Assembly: GCA_021234155.1 (NCBI GenBank)
Contig: JAJEKV010000054.1
Span: forward strand, 5,939,962-6,003,961
DNA length: 64,000 bases
Direction: 5' to 3'
From: Isoetes taiwanensis
Taxonomy: Eukaryota > Streptophyta > Lycopodiopsida > Isoetales > Isoetaceae
Shown: positions 45,904-57,284 of the stretch, piece after piece
Position numbering within the stretch: position 1 is the stretch's first letter
Layout: each line of letters opens with the position of its first letter
Notes under the pieces: generated by a model
Seen by the model: the letters and a program-made list of their open reading frames with translations, nothing else
Database searches by the model: none
Told to the model about the DNA's origin: nothing
Position numbers and translations under genes: made by a program

Positions 45904-48900
45904 ATGTTCAGATTATGGGCATCTGGAATGAATGCACCAGCGTTCAGGTATCTCTCTTCTTTTCCCTGGAATTCCATTCCTGCTTAGTGCCGAACACCAG
46001 AGATGAAAATTTTAAGTTGTGAGACTGCTAGGCCAACCATCAAGCGAAGACGCCAATCTATGAAGAAGAGAAAAAGAAGAAAATGGTAATGACTAATAAC
46101 AATGTTGCAAGTACAAGGGAAGTGATACGAATCGAAATGGAATAGAGTTCTGCCATGTATTTGGCTATTAAATCCAAGCATCAGCACCCTGCATGCATTC
46201 AGGGTCTGCTTTTTATCAACGGAACTGCCCTGCTACATGCGTGTACGAGAAGTAAGAACCCGTTAGCCGGGTAAGTTACACCATGAAAGTAGAGTTCCAT
46301 CATTTCCAATTTTATGCTCTAAAATTGAATCAGCAGGTGTTATGAAGACTTGGAGAAATTATGTAAGGGAGGGCATTTCGTTGAGGCAGTTCAGGCAGTG
46401 GAAAATGCTCGACAGCCTGTATCCATCAGAATTGCACATATTCTCCTTCAGAATTGCGCCAACAAAGAGCACCTGAGACTAGTTCAATCACTTGTACTTT
46501 ATGGTGGATTCTATTCGAATGAATTCCTAGGTTTCCATTTTATACGTCTGTCTGCTTTACATGGCAGTTTGCTTGATGCAAATCAAGTATTTGATAATGT
46601 TGTGAGCCCATGTGCCCAGACATGGAGTGCTATTATTTTAGCAAATGCCAAGCTAAGGGAAGCAGAAAATGCTTTAGAATTGTATCATGCCATGCAAATA
46701 TCAACCCTAAGGACGAACAAGCATATCTATATCTCTTCTCTTAGAGCATGTATTGAAACATCAGCTCTTAGTCATGGATTGCTTATACATAGCCGGATCA
46801 TCAATTTGCGACTCCAACCAGATGCTATGGTTGGAAGTTCTCTTATCAATATGTATGCCAAATGTGGAAGCTTGAAGGAGGCTTTGAGAGTCTTTAATGA
46901 GTTTCCCAAACGAGATGTCGTGTCATGGAATGCAATCATTTCTGGATACGTTCAGCATAGCCAAGGCCAATCAGCCTTAAAACTTTTTGACACAATGGAG
47001 CAAGAAGGCATAAGTGCAAACAAAGTAACGTTTTTGAGCACCTTAAAAGCATGTTCTATGATTGGTAACCTACAAAAAGGTAGGCTTCTACACGAGACCA
47101 TTATTGATATTGGATCTCTTCTGGATATTGAAATTGGAAGCGCACTTATGGATATGTATTTCAATTGTGGAAACATTGAAGAGGCATGCAGTGTCTTCCA
47201 AAGTTTACCAACTCGGAATGTGGTGTCATGGAATGCCATGGCTATGGGATATTGCCAGCATGGGTACTTCATTTCTGCTCTAGATATTTTTGAGATAATG
47301 CAACACGAAAAAGTGAAACCAGACAAGGTTACATTTTTAAGCATTTTACGATCATGCAGTGGTATAGGGGACGTAACTCGTGCAAGGCTCTTCCATCATG
47401 AGATTCTAACCAGTAAAATTAAATTGGATATTAGTATTTGTAACACCCTTGTGGATACGTATGCCAAATGTGGGAGCTTAGAAGAGGCGCATGAAGTATT
47501 TGACAGGATGCCTAATTCAGATGTCATTTCATGGAATGTGATGATTACAGGTTATGCACAGCACAATTATGGTATTATTGCTCTGGAGCTTTTTGAAAAG
47601 ATGCAGCAGGAGCAGATAAAGCCAGAAAAGGTCACCTATTTGGGAGTGATTAAAGCATGCACTAGCATGGGACATAAACAGAAGGGAAGGGTTATGCATA
47701 ATCGTGTAATTCAAGATGGACTTATAAGAGATGTTTTTCTACGAAGTGCGCTTCTTGATATGTATGCCAAATGTCGAAGTCTGGAGGAGGCAAGGTACAT
47801 CTTTGATAGCACGCCAAATCAGAATGTTGTAATGTGGAATGCAATGCTTGTAGGCTATGCAGATGATGGAGATGGTTCAACTGTACTTGACCTTGTCCAT
47901 GAAATGCAGGAAAAGGGCATAGAATTAGAGAAAGTGACCTTCCTAGGGGCTCTGAAAGCATGTCGTAGCATAGAAAACACTCAGGAGGGCAGGCTACTGC
48001 ATAGCAAGCTCCTTTCCATGGGTTCAATGGTAGACACTACTCTTGAAAATACCCTTATTGATATGTATAGTAAATGTGGGAGCCTGGTAGAGGCACACAC
48101 TTTATTTGACAAACTGCAAACACATGACGTGGTTTCATGGGGTGCAATTATTTCAGGATATGTCTATCATGGTGAAGACCTTGCTGCACTTGAGCTTTTC
48201 AAACAGATGCAACAAGAGAATGTGCAGCCAAACACAGTCATTTTCTCAACTGTTTTAAAGGCATGTGGTAGCATATTTGCAATAGATCATGGAAAGACTA
48301 TTCATGGTCAGGTTATAAAGCATAGGCTTGAAGCTGATTTTGTCATTGGAAGTGCTCTAGTTGATATGTATTCCAAATGTGCACGTCTAGAGGAGGCACG
48401 TAAAATATTTGACAGCTTGTTAAATCGGGATGTTGTGGCATGGAATGCAATGGTTGCAGCATATGCCCAACATGGTCAGGGTCTTCTTGCAATAGAGCTT
48501 TTTGAGACAATGCAAGAAGACGGCATAGAGCCAGAGAAAGTTACCTATTTAAGTGTATTAAAAGCATGCGGCAGCATAGGAGCTATAGATTATGGTAGGA
48601 TAATCCACGATCAGGTCTGCAAAAGTGGGCTTCAGGTGGATGTAATGGTTGGGAGCACTCTTGTTGACATGTATGCTAAATGTGGGAACCTAGGAGATGC
48701 ATGCGACACCTTTGATGTACTATTGAACTGCAATTTGATATCATGGAATGCACTGCTATCAGGCTATGCCCAGATTGGTAACATCCACCAAGCTGGGCAG
48801 TGCTTTATCGACATGCAGAGAAAAGGGTATAGATTGAACGAAACGACATTTTCTAGTATGCTTGTTGCCTGTGGTCGTGGAGGTCTTGTAGAGGAAGGCC

Positions 48901-49226
48901 GGCACTACTTCAGATCAATGAGGGAGGAGCATTATATCAAGCCAGATGTGCACCATCATACCTGCATGGTAGATCTTTTGAGCAGAGCAGGTTGCCTAAA
49001 AGAGGCAGGTGGTTTGTTGCAAGCTGCTGCTGAGCCAAATGTTATTGGATGGACTGCCTTGCTTGGTGCATGTAGGATGCATGGCGATATAGAACTAGCA
49101 AGGGAATGCTTTGATAAGCTGATCGGTTTGGAGTCATGTTATGCTGCTGGATATGTTCTCATGGCAAACATTTATGCTGACGGTTTACAGGTTTCAAGAC
49201 ATACTTACATTAATGCATTGGGCTGA
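45904..49226 (+). CDS. PLS-type pentatricopeptide repeat (PPR) protein, 2 exons
   Basis: Exon 1 is 45904-45947 (MFRLWASGMNAPAF) and exon 2 is 46337-49226. The 389-bp GT-AG intron joins them in phase, giving 977 aa with stop TGA at 49224-49226. Exon 2 has no in-frame ATG near its 5' end, which supports the splice. About nine ~101-residue units repeat L-S-P motifs with hallmark phrases such as DMYAKCGSLEEA, DVVSWNAIISGY and KVTFLSVLKACGSIG. PPR proteins bind organellar RNA with sequence specificity; PLS types usually act in C-to-U editing or splicing. The protein ends soon after the E-motif start (VLMANIYADG), with no full E/E+ or DYW domain, so editing would need a partner. The short first exon may begin a transit peptide, which I cannot verify. 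Confidence 0.85.
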
Positions 49227-49349
49227 AGATCAGAACCGTGAAATGTTAAAGTGTTGCTTATCTAGAATGCGGATTGATTACTAGAGAGCTGGTTGCTCTC
49301 CCCTTGCTTGTTCTCATTATATAATATTTGCTGGAGGTCTACACCATCT

Positions 49350-49665
49350 AATATGGATAGGTTCAAATGAGAAGCAACAAGATTCTCTTTCTCCAGGTCC
49401 CACAAATATTTAGCAGCACGACAAGTTGAAGCCATAGCATGTGCTGGGGAGGACAAAGCAGGTTGTAAAAAAGAACAACTGCAAAGAATAAGCGAAAATG
49501 AAGAACGAAAGCAAAGCTACCATCTACAAGTTGAATAACTGAAAGCAGATATGGATGATTTGCAGCAGCAGTTGGATGTACTAATAAATGCAATGGATCT
49601 CCATTTTCTGGAAGTGGAGAGTTTGATCGCAGGCTATCCTATTCTACTCGCTAATTTTTATTCTT
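49350..49665 (+). pseudogene. Coiled-coil-coding remnant
   Basis: After an acceptor-like CAG near 49400 one frame reads RQVEAIACAGEDKAGCKKEQ, then LQRISENEERKQSYHLQVE, a stop at 49538, and then LKADMDDLQQQLDVLINAMD in the same frame. Heptad-like charged sequence suggests a coiled coil. Family unknown. Confidence 0.35.
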
Positions 49666-50770
49666 AATCACGAATTTCGTTTGCTGCATGCATCTGACTT
49701 GGCAGGCCTGAATTAAATGATGGAGAAATAGAAAGAATATTAGTCCGATTTGCTCTAGGAAGAATGTTTCTGATGGGGATGTGTTTCTGGCTTATTGTAC
49801 CAGAATAACATCTCTCTCAAAAGGTCATGATGAGGCCGTTTTTCCGTGCAATGAACACATGGACAGGAACGCATGGACAGGACAAATATTGGGAGTGAGA
49901 AATAGGAAGAAGGGTCTGTGTACACCTTATCAGTGATGGCATTGCAAGAAAATTAGTGATGGGGTTGCTCGGATGACAAACAAAGCATTTGTACATCTTG
50001 TTGAGCTGCTTAGCCTAGTATAGATTTGATGATACTTCAACTTCTACAACTGAAGATGATCTAGATAGTGATAAAGCTGGGCTATTAGAGGTCTTTGTCT
50101 TCCCTATATCATATTGTCTTGCAACATCATTTCAACATCATGGGGAAAATGCATAGAATCTTTCACTTAAAAAGCCAGGATGGTTTTCCACTTCCCCAGC
50201 AAGTTTTGTAAGCACAATTCCTTTTGGGACTAATCTTGTTGCGTGCATGCACAAAATAAGATAGAGGATGCCTTTCCACACAGACTGGAGAATGCCTTTT
50301 TGCACATGATTCTCTATTTGTTGCATTGTTTACTCATTGATTTGGAATTGTTTCAAAAAAATATGCTCCACCATGCTCAATATTGGTTGGTTGAATTTAA
50401 GGAGTGAATCATTCCTTTCATCAACCAATACAATTGCATGATTTCTGTTGACGTTTGACATGAGTGAGAAAAGTATGAGGAGAAAAGTAGGATGCTCATG
50501 CTCTGGATAGATAAGTACTAAGAGAAAACAATCATGAGTTATATAGCTCCAGGGTTATGTTTGGGATCACATTTAGGGTTCCTCCAAGGTGACGTTTGGG
50601 GTCACATCTAGGGTTAGGGTGAAGTTTCAACCCCTGATATGGCTCCTGAAATTGGAATGTAATAAAAACGAAAAAGGAAGTAACAGAGAGCAAGCATTTA
50701 GTGTCTTTGTTGCAATCCTAAAAAATGCTTCATTTACTAAAGCTTAGATCCAATGAGAGGCTTGGTCAGA
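49666..50770. other. Gene-free spacer
   Basis: AT-rich. Short repeated phrases GTTTGGGRTCACATYTAGGG at about 50570 and 50595. No coding signal recognised. Confidence 0.5.
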
Positions 50771-50774
50771 TTAT

Positions 50775-50830
50775 CAGCTAATTGCTTTCTTGTAGCACAA
50801 TACAGCTAATTGCTTTCTTGTAGCACAATA
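50775..50830. repeat. 28-bp perfect tandem duplication
   Basis: CAGCTAATTGCTTTCTTGTA plus GCACAATA at 50775-50802 and 50803-50830, ending 7 bp outside the left end of the two-gene transposon. Confidence 0.95.
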
Positions 50831-50837
50831 CTGCAGA

Positions 50838-50869
50838 TTTATGAGAGTGGGTAAAAGCACGTTAGGGTG
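50838..50869 (+). repeat. Left terminal inverted repeat
   Basis: TTTATGA, a six-base variable spacer, then TAAAAGCACGTTAGGGTG. The inner 20 bp (50850-50869) match the right end exactly. Confidence 0.8.
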
Positions 50870-50995
50870 TCATACATTAGGGGGCAATTCATGTAAACTT
50901 TTGAACGGGTTGCTGAATTTTAAATGTACTTATTTCATGTATAAATTTTGTCTTATATATTTAAAAAGGGGCAAAATTCCCGTCTGTTTGTAATT

Positions 50996-53900
50996 ATGAC
51001 GAGTAGAGGCCGGCGGTTGATGCGAAACTCCTGGAGGAAATTCCTCCCTCCAATTTCCTCCAGGAAAATTCCCTCCAGAAAAACTTTCTTCCAAGAAAAT
51101 TCCCAAATCGAACCAACTGAATGTGGCAAACATCAGATGGCATCTGGTGAATTCAAAATTGTGAAGAGTAAACAACAGGTGGCATGCAGTAATTTCGAAA
51201 GTGGGAGAGATGAGAAAGGGAAAAAGAAGATGGCAGAGCATGATAGCGAAATTGAAAAGGGTAGTACATCCTCAAGGTATGTTACCAAAAAAATAAGGAC
51301 CAGTGTGCAAAATGCTGTTACTGTTGTGAGAAAAGAAGCTGAATCTCTGGCTCCTAATCAAAGGTACTTATTTGCTTCTAGATTCTTGCAAGATCACAGG
51401 CTATTGGAGTTTTTTGAACCTGTGATTGGATTGCCTTCACAAGCAGTGGTCAAGCATGCAATTTTAGAAAACCTTAAAGATGGATTGGAAGTGGTAATAA
51501 ATTGGCTGCCAAGCATTCAGTTTTATCAATGGTTGTGGGAAAAAATGGTGATTTGAAGCAAAAGGGAATTGCTTGCAAGATGCTCAAATGCCATCCCCGA
51601 AATCTTTCATATGCTGCTTGCAGAAGAAAGAGAATGGCAATTGCTGGTTCAAACATTTGGGCATTAGCAGGCAGGAAGGCTAGATCTGATCGTTTGGATG
51701 AAGAAACCAAGCTAAAAGTCATCCAGTTCTGGCTTAACAACATCAAGGTTTCACCAAAGTACAGGGATGTGAGGAAAAAAAGAAGCGAGGCAATCCAGTA
51801 TCTTGACATTCCTCAGGTATTAAAGCTTTTGTCAAAGAAACTATTACATTTCAGTTTCTTTTTAGTTTTCATGTACATTTCCATGCACATATGTGAACTC
51901 CTCTACCAATCTTAGTTTACTTGCTTTGATGTAGCCTTTTCGGTCTGTTTTGCTTACTGTATTATACATGTAAATGAGGTTTATGGGGTCATCTACTTGC
52001 TCTTGGAAGTATTTCATGTATATTATGTGATATATATGTCATAGTGTAAGGATGTAATATTAAATGTGCCAGAAGTGAACTCCTTTGTCAATCTTAGTTT
52101 ACTTGCTTTGATGTAGCCTTTTCGGTCTGTTTTGCTTACTGTATTATACATATAAATGAGGTTTATGGGGTCATCTACTTGCTCTTGGAAGTATTTCATG
52201 TATATTATGTGATATATGTACGATTAAATGTGCTATAAATTGATACTATACATAATCTACTGTACATATGTACTGAATATGTATAGATTCAATCAAATCT
52301 TTTTACATGTACAACTGATATGTACTGGTATACATAGTATTTCTTACTTATGTACTGGATATGTAAGGTATTCAATGCACAGTCTTCTCCAACTTACCTA
52401 TTTTCTTTTGCAATATGCAGGCTGAGCTGTATGAGCACTTTGTGGAGGAGAATCTAGATGCAGATGTTGGTATTAGAATGTTCGAATACCTGAAACCAAG
52501 TTGTATAAGGAAATTGAAGGAGAGAAACACTTGTTGTTCTGTCAAGCATGAACAAGCAGAGAATTTCAGAAAAGCTTTCAACTCTATGAGGCTGAAGTTT
52601 CACATAAATTGCAGTTGCAATTGTGATGTATGTGCTGTTGGTACACATGATGGGGTTTGTCAGGCACAAAAGCTTACATTTTGTAATGTTAGCACTCTTT
52701 GGAGAGAAATGGTTTGCCAAAAAGAGGAAAGGGAAGAGTGGCACAATCTGAAGTGCATAAGGGGGGATTGTGAAAAATGTGGTAAGCAAAAGATTCCCTT
52801 ATGTCCAAAAGAGACCGTCGAGAATAATGAAGATGATGTTAAATGGCGGGCCATTGTTATATGGACGAGAAGTCAAGGAAGGGCACTTCTAGAAGACTAA
52901 GATTGGTGGAGAAGCAAACAGATGCTCCTTTCATGCTATCCGCCATGTTTGATCACATGAAAAGTTTGTGCATCACAACTTTGCAACTCATTGGCGAGCA
53001 AGGAATTTAGGAGAAGCATTCGGACTCTAAGAGATGATTACGTGATATCAGTAGTAGACTTTGCAGAAAATTACACATTGCAGCCCTTCAAAGAAGTGCG
53101 TCCCGAACATTGGAATGAGACCGGATCACTATTTTGGTACACATCACTCTCTTCAAGGTAAATGGTAAGTTGCAGAAGACTGTTCACTTATATGTTTCTG
53201 ATGATAGAAGTCATGACACACATTTTGTACAGCATGCATTTCAACTTCATCTTCAGTGGTTGAAAGAGAATGGAGGATCTCACATGCGGTATCATCTCAT
53301 GTGGTCAGATGGTTGTGCTGCTCAGTTCAAATCCAGAAGATCATTCTACTTCATATGCAGGTACCATTGTCTGCATGGCATTCGTGTACAATGGAATTTC
53401 TTCGGATCAGGGCATGGGAAGGGGGAACATGATGGAGAGGCTGCCAAGGCCAAGCAACTCTTGGCCAGTGAGCAAAGAAGAGAGCATGGGATTGAAATAA
53501 AGGGTGCTCATAATGCCTGTGTTATTTTGAGAAACAAGAAATCTCAAGTTCATAGAGTGTATTAGGAAGTGAAGGAATTTGAGATTGATGTGTCAAAGCC
53601 ATTTGATGTGCAACCCCTTCCCGGTGTCCAAAGTCGGCATCAGATATATTCCATAAGTCCGGAGGACCCAACCTTATTGATGGTTAGACCACTATCTTGT
53701 TTTTGCAGTGCCTGCATAAACTTTGAATGGCAGGCATGTGAGTCTATTCAACACTGTGGAAAGTGGACATTGAAGAAGCTAGTCCCATGTGCACATGCTG
53801 ATGGTACAACATTGGAATCAGAAACTGCAATGTTTGCAAATGAGGTAGAGGAGTTACACAGTTTGGTGATAATTTTGCTTCTTTTGCTCTTTCTGGTAAT

Positions 53901-54233
53901 GAGGAAGATGTGCCATACTATGTTCTTGCTTGCACTAGAGAAAAGCATGTATTGGATCAAACGGTCATTGATGCTTACAGGAATGAGCATCATGCAGGTG
54001 ACACAGTCATATCAGCTTACTATTATCTGAAATTGTCAAGTTGCCATAACAAATATAAGCTGTTGGATGATAGAGAAGTATTGGTACCAGTAGAGTCTGT
54101 TATTGGAGCTAAATTTCCCATGAAGAAGATAAATCACAGGGTTAAAGATGCTAGTGCAGCTTTTGCATTGTCTGATGATGTGCATGAGATGTTGCTAGGA
54201 AGTCTTCCCGAAATGGTGGATGCCTTGGATTAG
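50996..54233 (+). pseudogene. Transposase-like gene with D/D/E-type motifs
   Basis: ATG at 50996. The first exon ends CCTCAG at 51816, and the intron is 51817-52420 (phase 0). The N-terminal part (to about 51810) is basic, with RYVTKKIRTSVQNAVTVVRK. The next exon is cysteine-rich (INCSCNCDVCAVG, about 52607-52645). The core has VVDFAENYTLQPF (D codon 53057-53059), YHLMWSDGCAAQFKSR (D codon 53308-53310) and GHGKGEHDGEAAK (E codon 53425-53427), spaced like an RNase H-fold transposase. A Cys-rich C-terminal region follows (CFCSACINFEW, about 53698-53730). Lesions: frameshifts near 51490, 52850, 52965, 53020, 53150 and 53860, and a TAG at 53563-53565. Catalytic assignment is inference from motif form and order. 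Confidence 0.65.
51893..52225. repeat. 182-bp tandem duplication in the transposase intron
   Basis: The block starting GTGAACTCCT at 51893 is repeated from 52075, with very high identity over the first ~145 bp (including ATTATACAT, then GTTTATGGGGTCATCTACTT). The second copy lacks about 24 bp near its end. Confidence 0.9.
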
Positions 54234-54556
54234 GTGAAGGCTTTGAATTTGCAGTGGTTTGTTTGTGTTACTTTTTATATTTATGTAATGGAAGCATGGT
54301 ATTCGACCTTGAATTAGTCCCCCGGCCAGCATATTGGGAACTTAAATTTGTTTCTTCTATATCAGTTGGTTGAAGATCTACTTCAGCTGGTTGAAGAATT
54401 TGACATTTGTTTTGTAGATCATTCCTTACATCTACAATTGCATACAAAATTATTAGCATATCATGTGAAAGCTTAACTGTATTACCTAAGTTATGTACGT
54501 ACAGCCTGTATTGCAAAAGCTCTACAGCATACAACATCTAAGCATAATTGTATTAC

Positions 54557-56018
54557 CTAAGTTAGATACATACACGAAGATGTGCCCTTGTCTTCGACTT
54601 GTTTACTATCTAATGTACCAGCACACTCATCTTGTATCCGACCTTCTACAAACTTTGAATGTTTACTATCAGATGTACCAGTACAATCATCATCTTCATT
54701 AGATTCTTCTATTACTGTGAATCTCTTCACTATGATGCTAGGCTTCTTAATTAGCAAGTAACCTCTATTGCAAAAGCTCCATAAACCATGCATGCTTACC
54801 TTTTCCAATCAGCCCCAATGCACGAGGTAGATTCACATCCCATGTGCAGCCTGGTACCGCGCAGTTGTTCCTTGTGTTAGCAAGATAGGAGATACATAAT
54901 AGGCAGTAAGGATATCTGCAAGATGCCAATACCACTGGGGAGGAACCAAAACACTGCTTGCAATTTGTGCAGGACTGAAAATCAGCATTTGGTTGCTCTG
55001 CAACTGAAACCAAAGAAAGAGGAGGAGGCTGCAAGCTAAGGACCGAGGAGTGATCTAAGAACTCCCTCAACTCCAAAATCTTTGTGCCCCCCTCCTCAAT
55101 TGCTTTCTTATTTGAAGACCTTAAATTAAGTTCAGAATCTAGCTGCCTCAACTCAGATGCTTTTGCTTCCACTTCCTTGCTAAGCTCAGCTAGATCCCGC
55201 CCCCGCTTGCTCTTCTGCACAATTGCATCCTCCACCTTCCATTTTATGTGCTCAAACTTCATAGCACTACCGTCACTTTCATCCATCTGCTGTTGAAATT
55301 CCTGCAACTCTGACATCAGATTCAAGTAATTAGTCTCGGCCTCATGGACTAGCTTAGAATATACTACCCTTTCCCCTTCCCTATGCTTCAAAGTCTCATA
55401 TAGCTGCAGTCTTGTCTCCTGAAAATTCTGCATCTCCTTACATATGTTTTCCTTCAAAGAGGATCTGCTCTCAAGAAATACATTCAAACTGTCCAGATCT
55501 TCTTTTTTGTAGAAATTATCATAGGACTTGTGGCCCTTGGCATTGCTCGACTTAACTGTTACAACTTCAGTCAAAACCTCAGATTCTTTGACCTTGCTTT
55601 TAGCTGTGGCTATTTTTTTCACATCATCCCAATCAACTGATTCACCTTTTCAGTGTAAGGCAAATGCTCGAGCAAAATACAATGGAAAATAGTGATTCTG
55701 TACATCTTTCCTACCGAATGCAAACTCGTACCACTTGAAAAATTCTGCCTGGTCTTCCAACTTCACCAGCTCATCCTTGTACCCGTACCTGGTAGGTTCT
55801 TTAGAGCCCCAAACTTCTGTCACTAAAGAGTTGTATTCTGCAAATTTTTCCTTGAATTTCATATTTGCCAGATCCCTTGCAGAAAATACTGTGTCCTCAT
55901 TTCGGTTCTCCTTGTTACAGCCAGGACTTCCAGACTTCAAATGTGTCCCTGCTTTGGAAGCCCTGGGAGATTTTCGGACTGATGCAGGGGCAACACTCTT
56001 CTTTGGTGTCTTTGCCAT
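54557..56018 (-). pseudogene. Coiled-coil protein with RING-like zinc finger, one premature stop
   Basis: Two exons, 54800-56018 and 54557-54762 (phase-consistent GT-AG intron 54763-54799), about 474 codons with a single in-frame TGA at 55650-55652. The start is the ATG at 56016-56018 (MAKTPKKSVAPASV, basic N-terminus). A KFKEKFAEYNSLVTEVWG region follows, then a long coiled coil from about residue 170 to 310. Near residue 345 a RING-like finger reads CTNCKQC ... ASCRYPYCLLC ... NNCAVPGC; the usual C-G-H-x-F-C is C-R-Y-P-Y-C, so the zinc-binding His is Tyr. The tail is acidic with repeated GTSDSK/GTLDSK. It is convergent with the transposase-like gene inside one TIR pair and may be an accessory DNA-binding or regulatory protein. 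Confidence 0.65.
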
Positions 56019-56404
56019 TGTCTATACCTGCAATGCAACAACAAATATCTTTTAATTGTCCTAAAGGTGCAACAATCTGAGCTTGCACATGTAAACAAAA
56101 ACCTAAAGTAATAAATTAAAAGCAGAAAGAAGAAAACTAGGGAAGAAGACGATTGTACCTTTGATTTGTTGAGAATGACCAAGCGACTTCGGAAGAGCGT
56201 GCTTTAGTCGCTTGCAAGAAATCGAGGTGCTAGATCGCAGGGTAAAAGCAAAGGGATCAAAGGACCAAAGAAACAAGAACGGGGAAGAAAGAATTGGAGG
56301 GAATTTTCTACTGCCTATTTTCGGTCGAAAAAAAAACCAAAAGTCACGGTAATTATTATACATTTCTAAAAATGTATATGTATTAAAATGACCCAATATT
56401 TTAT

Positions 56405-56435
56405 CACCCTAACGTGCTTTTACCTCCTTCATAAA
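56405..56435 (-). repeat. Right terminal inverted repeat
   Basis: Complement of the left end; 20 bp exact at 56405-56424, then a five-base variable part and TCATAAA to 56435. Confidence 0.8.
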
Positions 56436-56591
56436 GCATAATTGAGTGTCGAGATGCTTTGTTGTATCCTATATTTTATTTGTCTTTTTAATATTTGTCT
56501 TTTTCAAGTTCATAAAGCATAATTGAGTGTCGAGATGCTTTGTTGTATCCTATATTTTATTTGTCTTTTTAATATTTGTCTTTTTCAAGTA
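56430..56591. repeat. 81-bp tandem duplication at the right end of the transposon
   Basis: The block CATAAAGCATAATTGAGTGT...TTTTTCAAGT at 56430-56510 is repeated at 56511-56591 with near-perfect identity. It includes the outermost CATAAA of the TIR. Confidence 0.95.
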
Positions 56592-57280
56592 TTTATCTGC
56601 ACTGCGACCTGCCCTCTCGCTGTTCCGGACCGATGCAAATCCTTTAGAAAAAGGGCAAAAATAGTCTCTATATAAGACTTAAATGGCCTGGAAAGAAGCG
56701 TACCTCAATTTTGCTTGCTTCACTTTTAGTTCTCTCAATCCTTGCTGCGGTGGATTGCTGTGGTGACAGCGACAATCTCAAATCTCAGGGGAAGCATACA
56801 GCAAAACCATCTAAATAATCTAGAGTTTGTCCCTTTTTTCAAGACAGTGTACACCGTTCTATGCCTTGTAAAGCAGACTCACCGGCTAGTATTCATTGAG
56901 AGGGAGCCTACTTACAGTAGTTAACCAAGAAATCGAACATCAGCCACACACTAAATTAAAGGAGGGTTGTGTGCAAGAAGTTGCCTACAAATGCCTCGTG
57001 GCTTTCTAAATTAGCATCTATGGGAATCCAAAAAGCATAACATTGTAAAAAGCACAAAGAAAACCACGAATAACCACCCCAGATTAGAGACATTTTCCTC
57101 AAGCCAATTAAGCTCCTCAAATGAGGCAAAACATATCGTTTTCTATACAATACAATACCAAAAGTTTAGTCCTAACCATTACCAGAATATCCTCCCACAA
57201 TATGAAACGAATTGGGCAAACTATATGGGTGATATTTTTGATAAATTATCCACTAACATAGTGGTTTCCTTGACTAGGAC
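56592..57280. other. Gene-free spacer
   Basis: No coding signal recognised on either strand. Confidence 0.5.
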
Positions 57281-57284
57281 TCCC

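Larger units (their letters stand above)
50838..56435. mobile_element. Two-gene TIR DNA transposon, apparently uncharacterised family
   Basis: The exact 20-bp sequence GGTAAAAGCACGTTAGGGTG at 50850-50869 recurs inverted at 56405-56424. Pairing extends outward to TTTATGA (50838-50844 and 56429-56435) with small differences, so the TIR is about 31-32 bp. Between them lie a + strand transposase-like gene (50996-54233) and a - strand coiled-coil/RING-like gene (54557-56018), tail to tail. The two genes fill most of the 5.6 kb. I could not fix a target-site duplication. Both genes carry inactivating lesions, so this copy is not autonomous. I do not recognise a named plant superfamily with this two-gene layout. 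Confidence 0.7.

Noticed and set aside
46952-48027. - strand frames inside the PPR gene
   Set aside because: Shadows of a repetitive, well-supported PPR coding sequence.
50560-50625. Telomere-like AGGGTTAGGG phrase
   Set aside because: Only one or two units within a short local duplication; not a telomeric array.
55084-55296. + strand Ser-rich frame
   Set aside because: Antisense shadow of the coiled-coil/RING-like gene.
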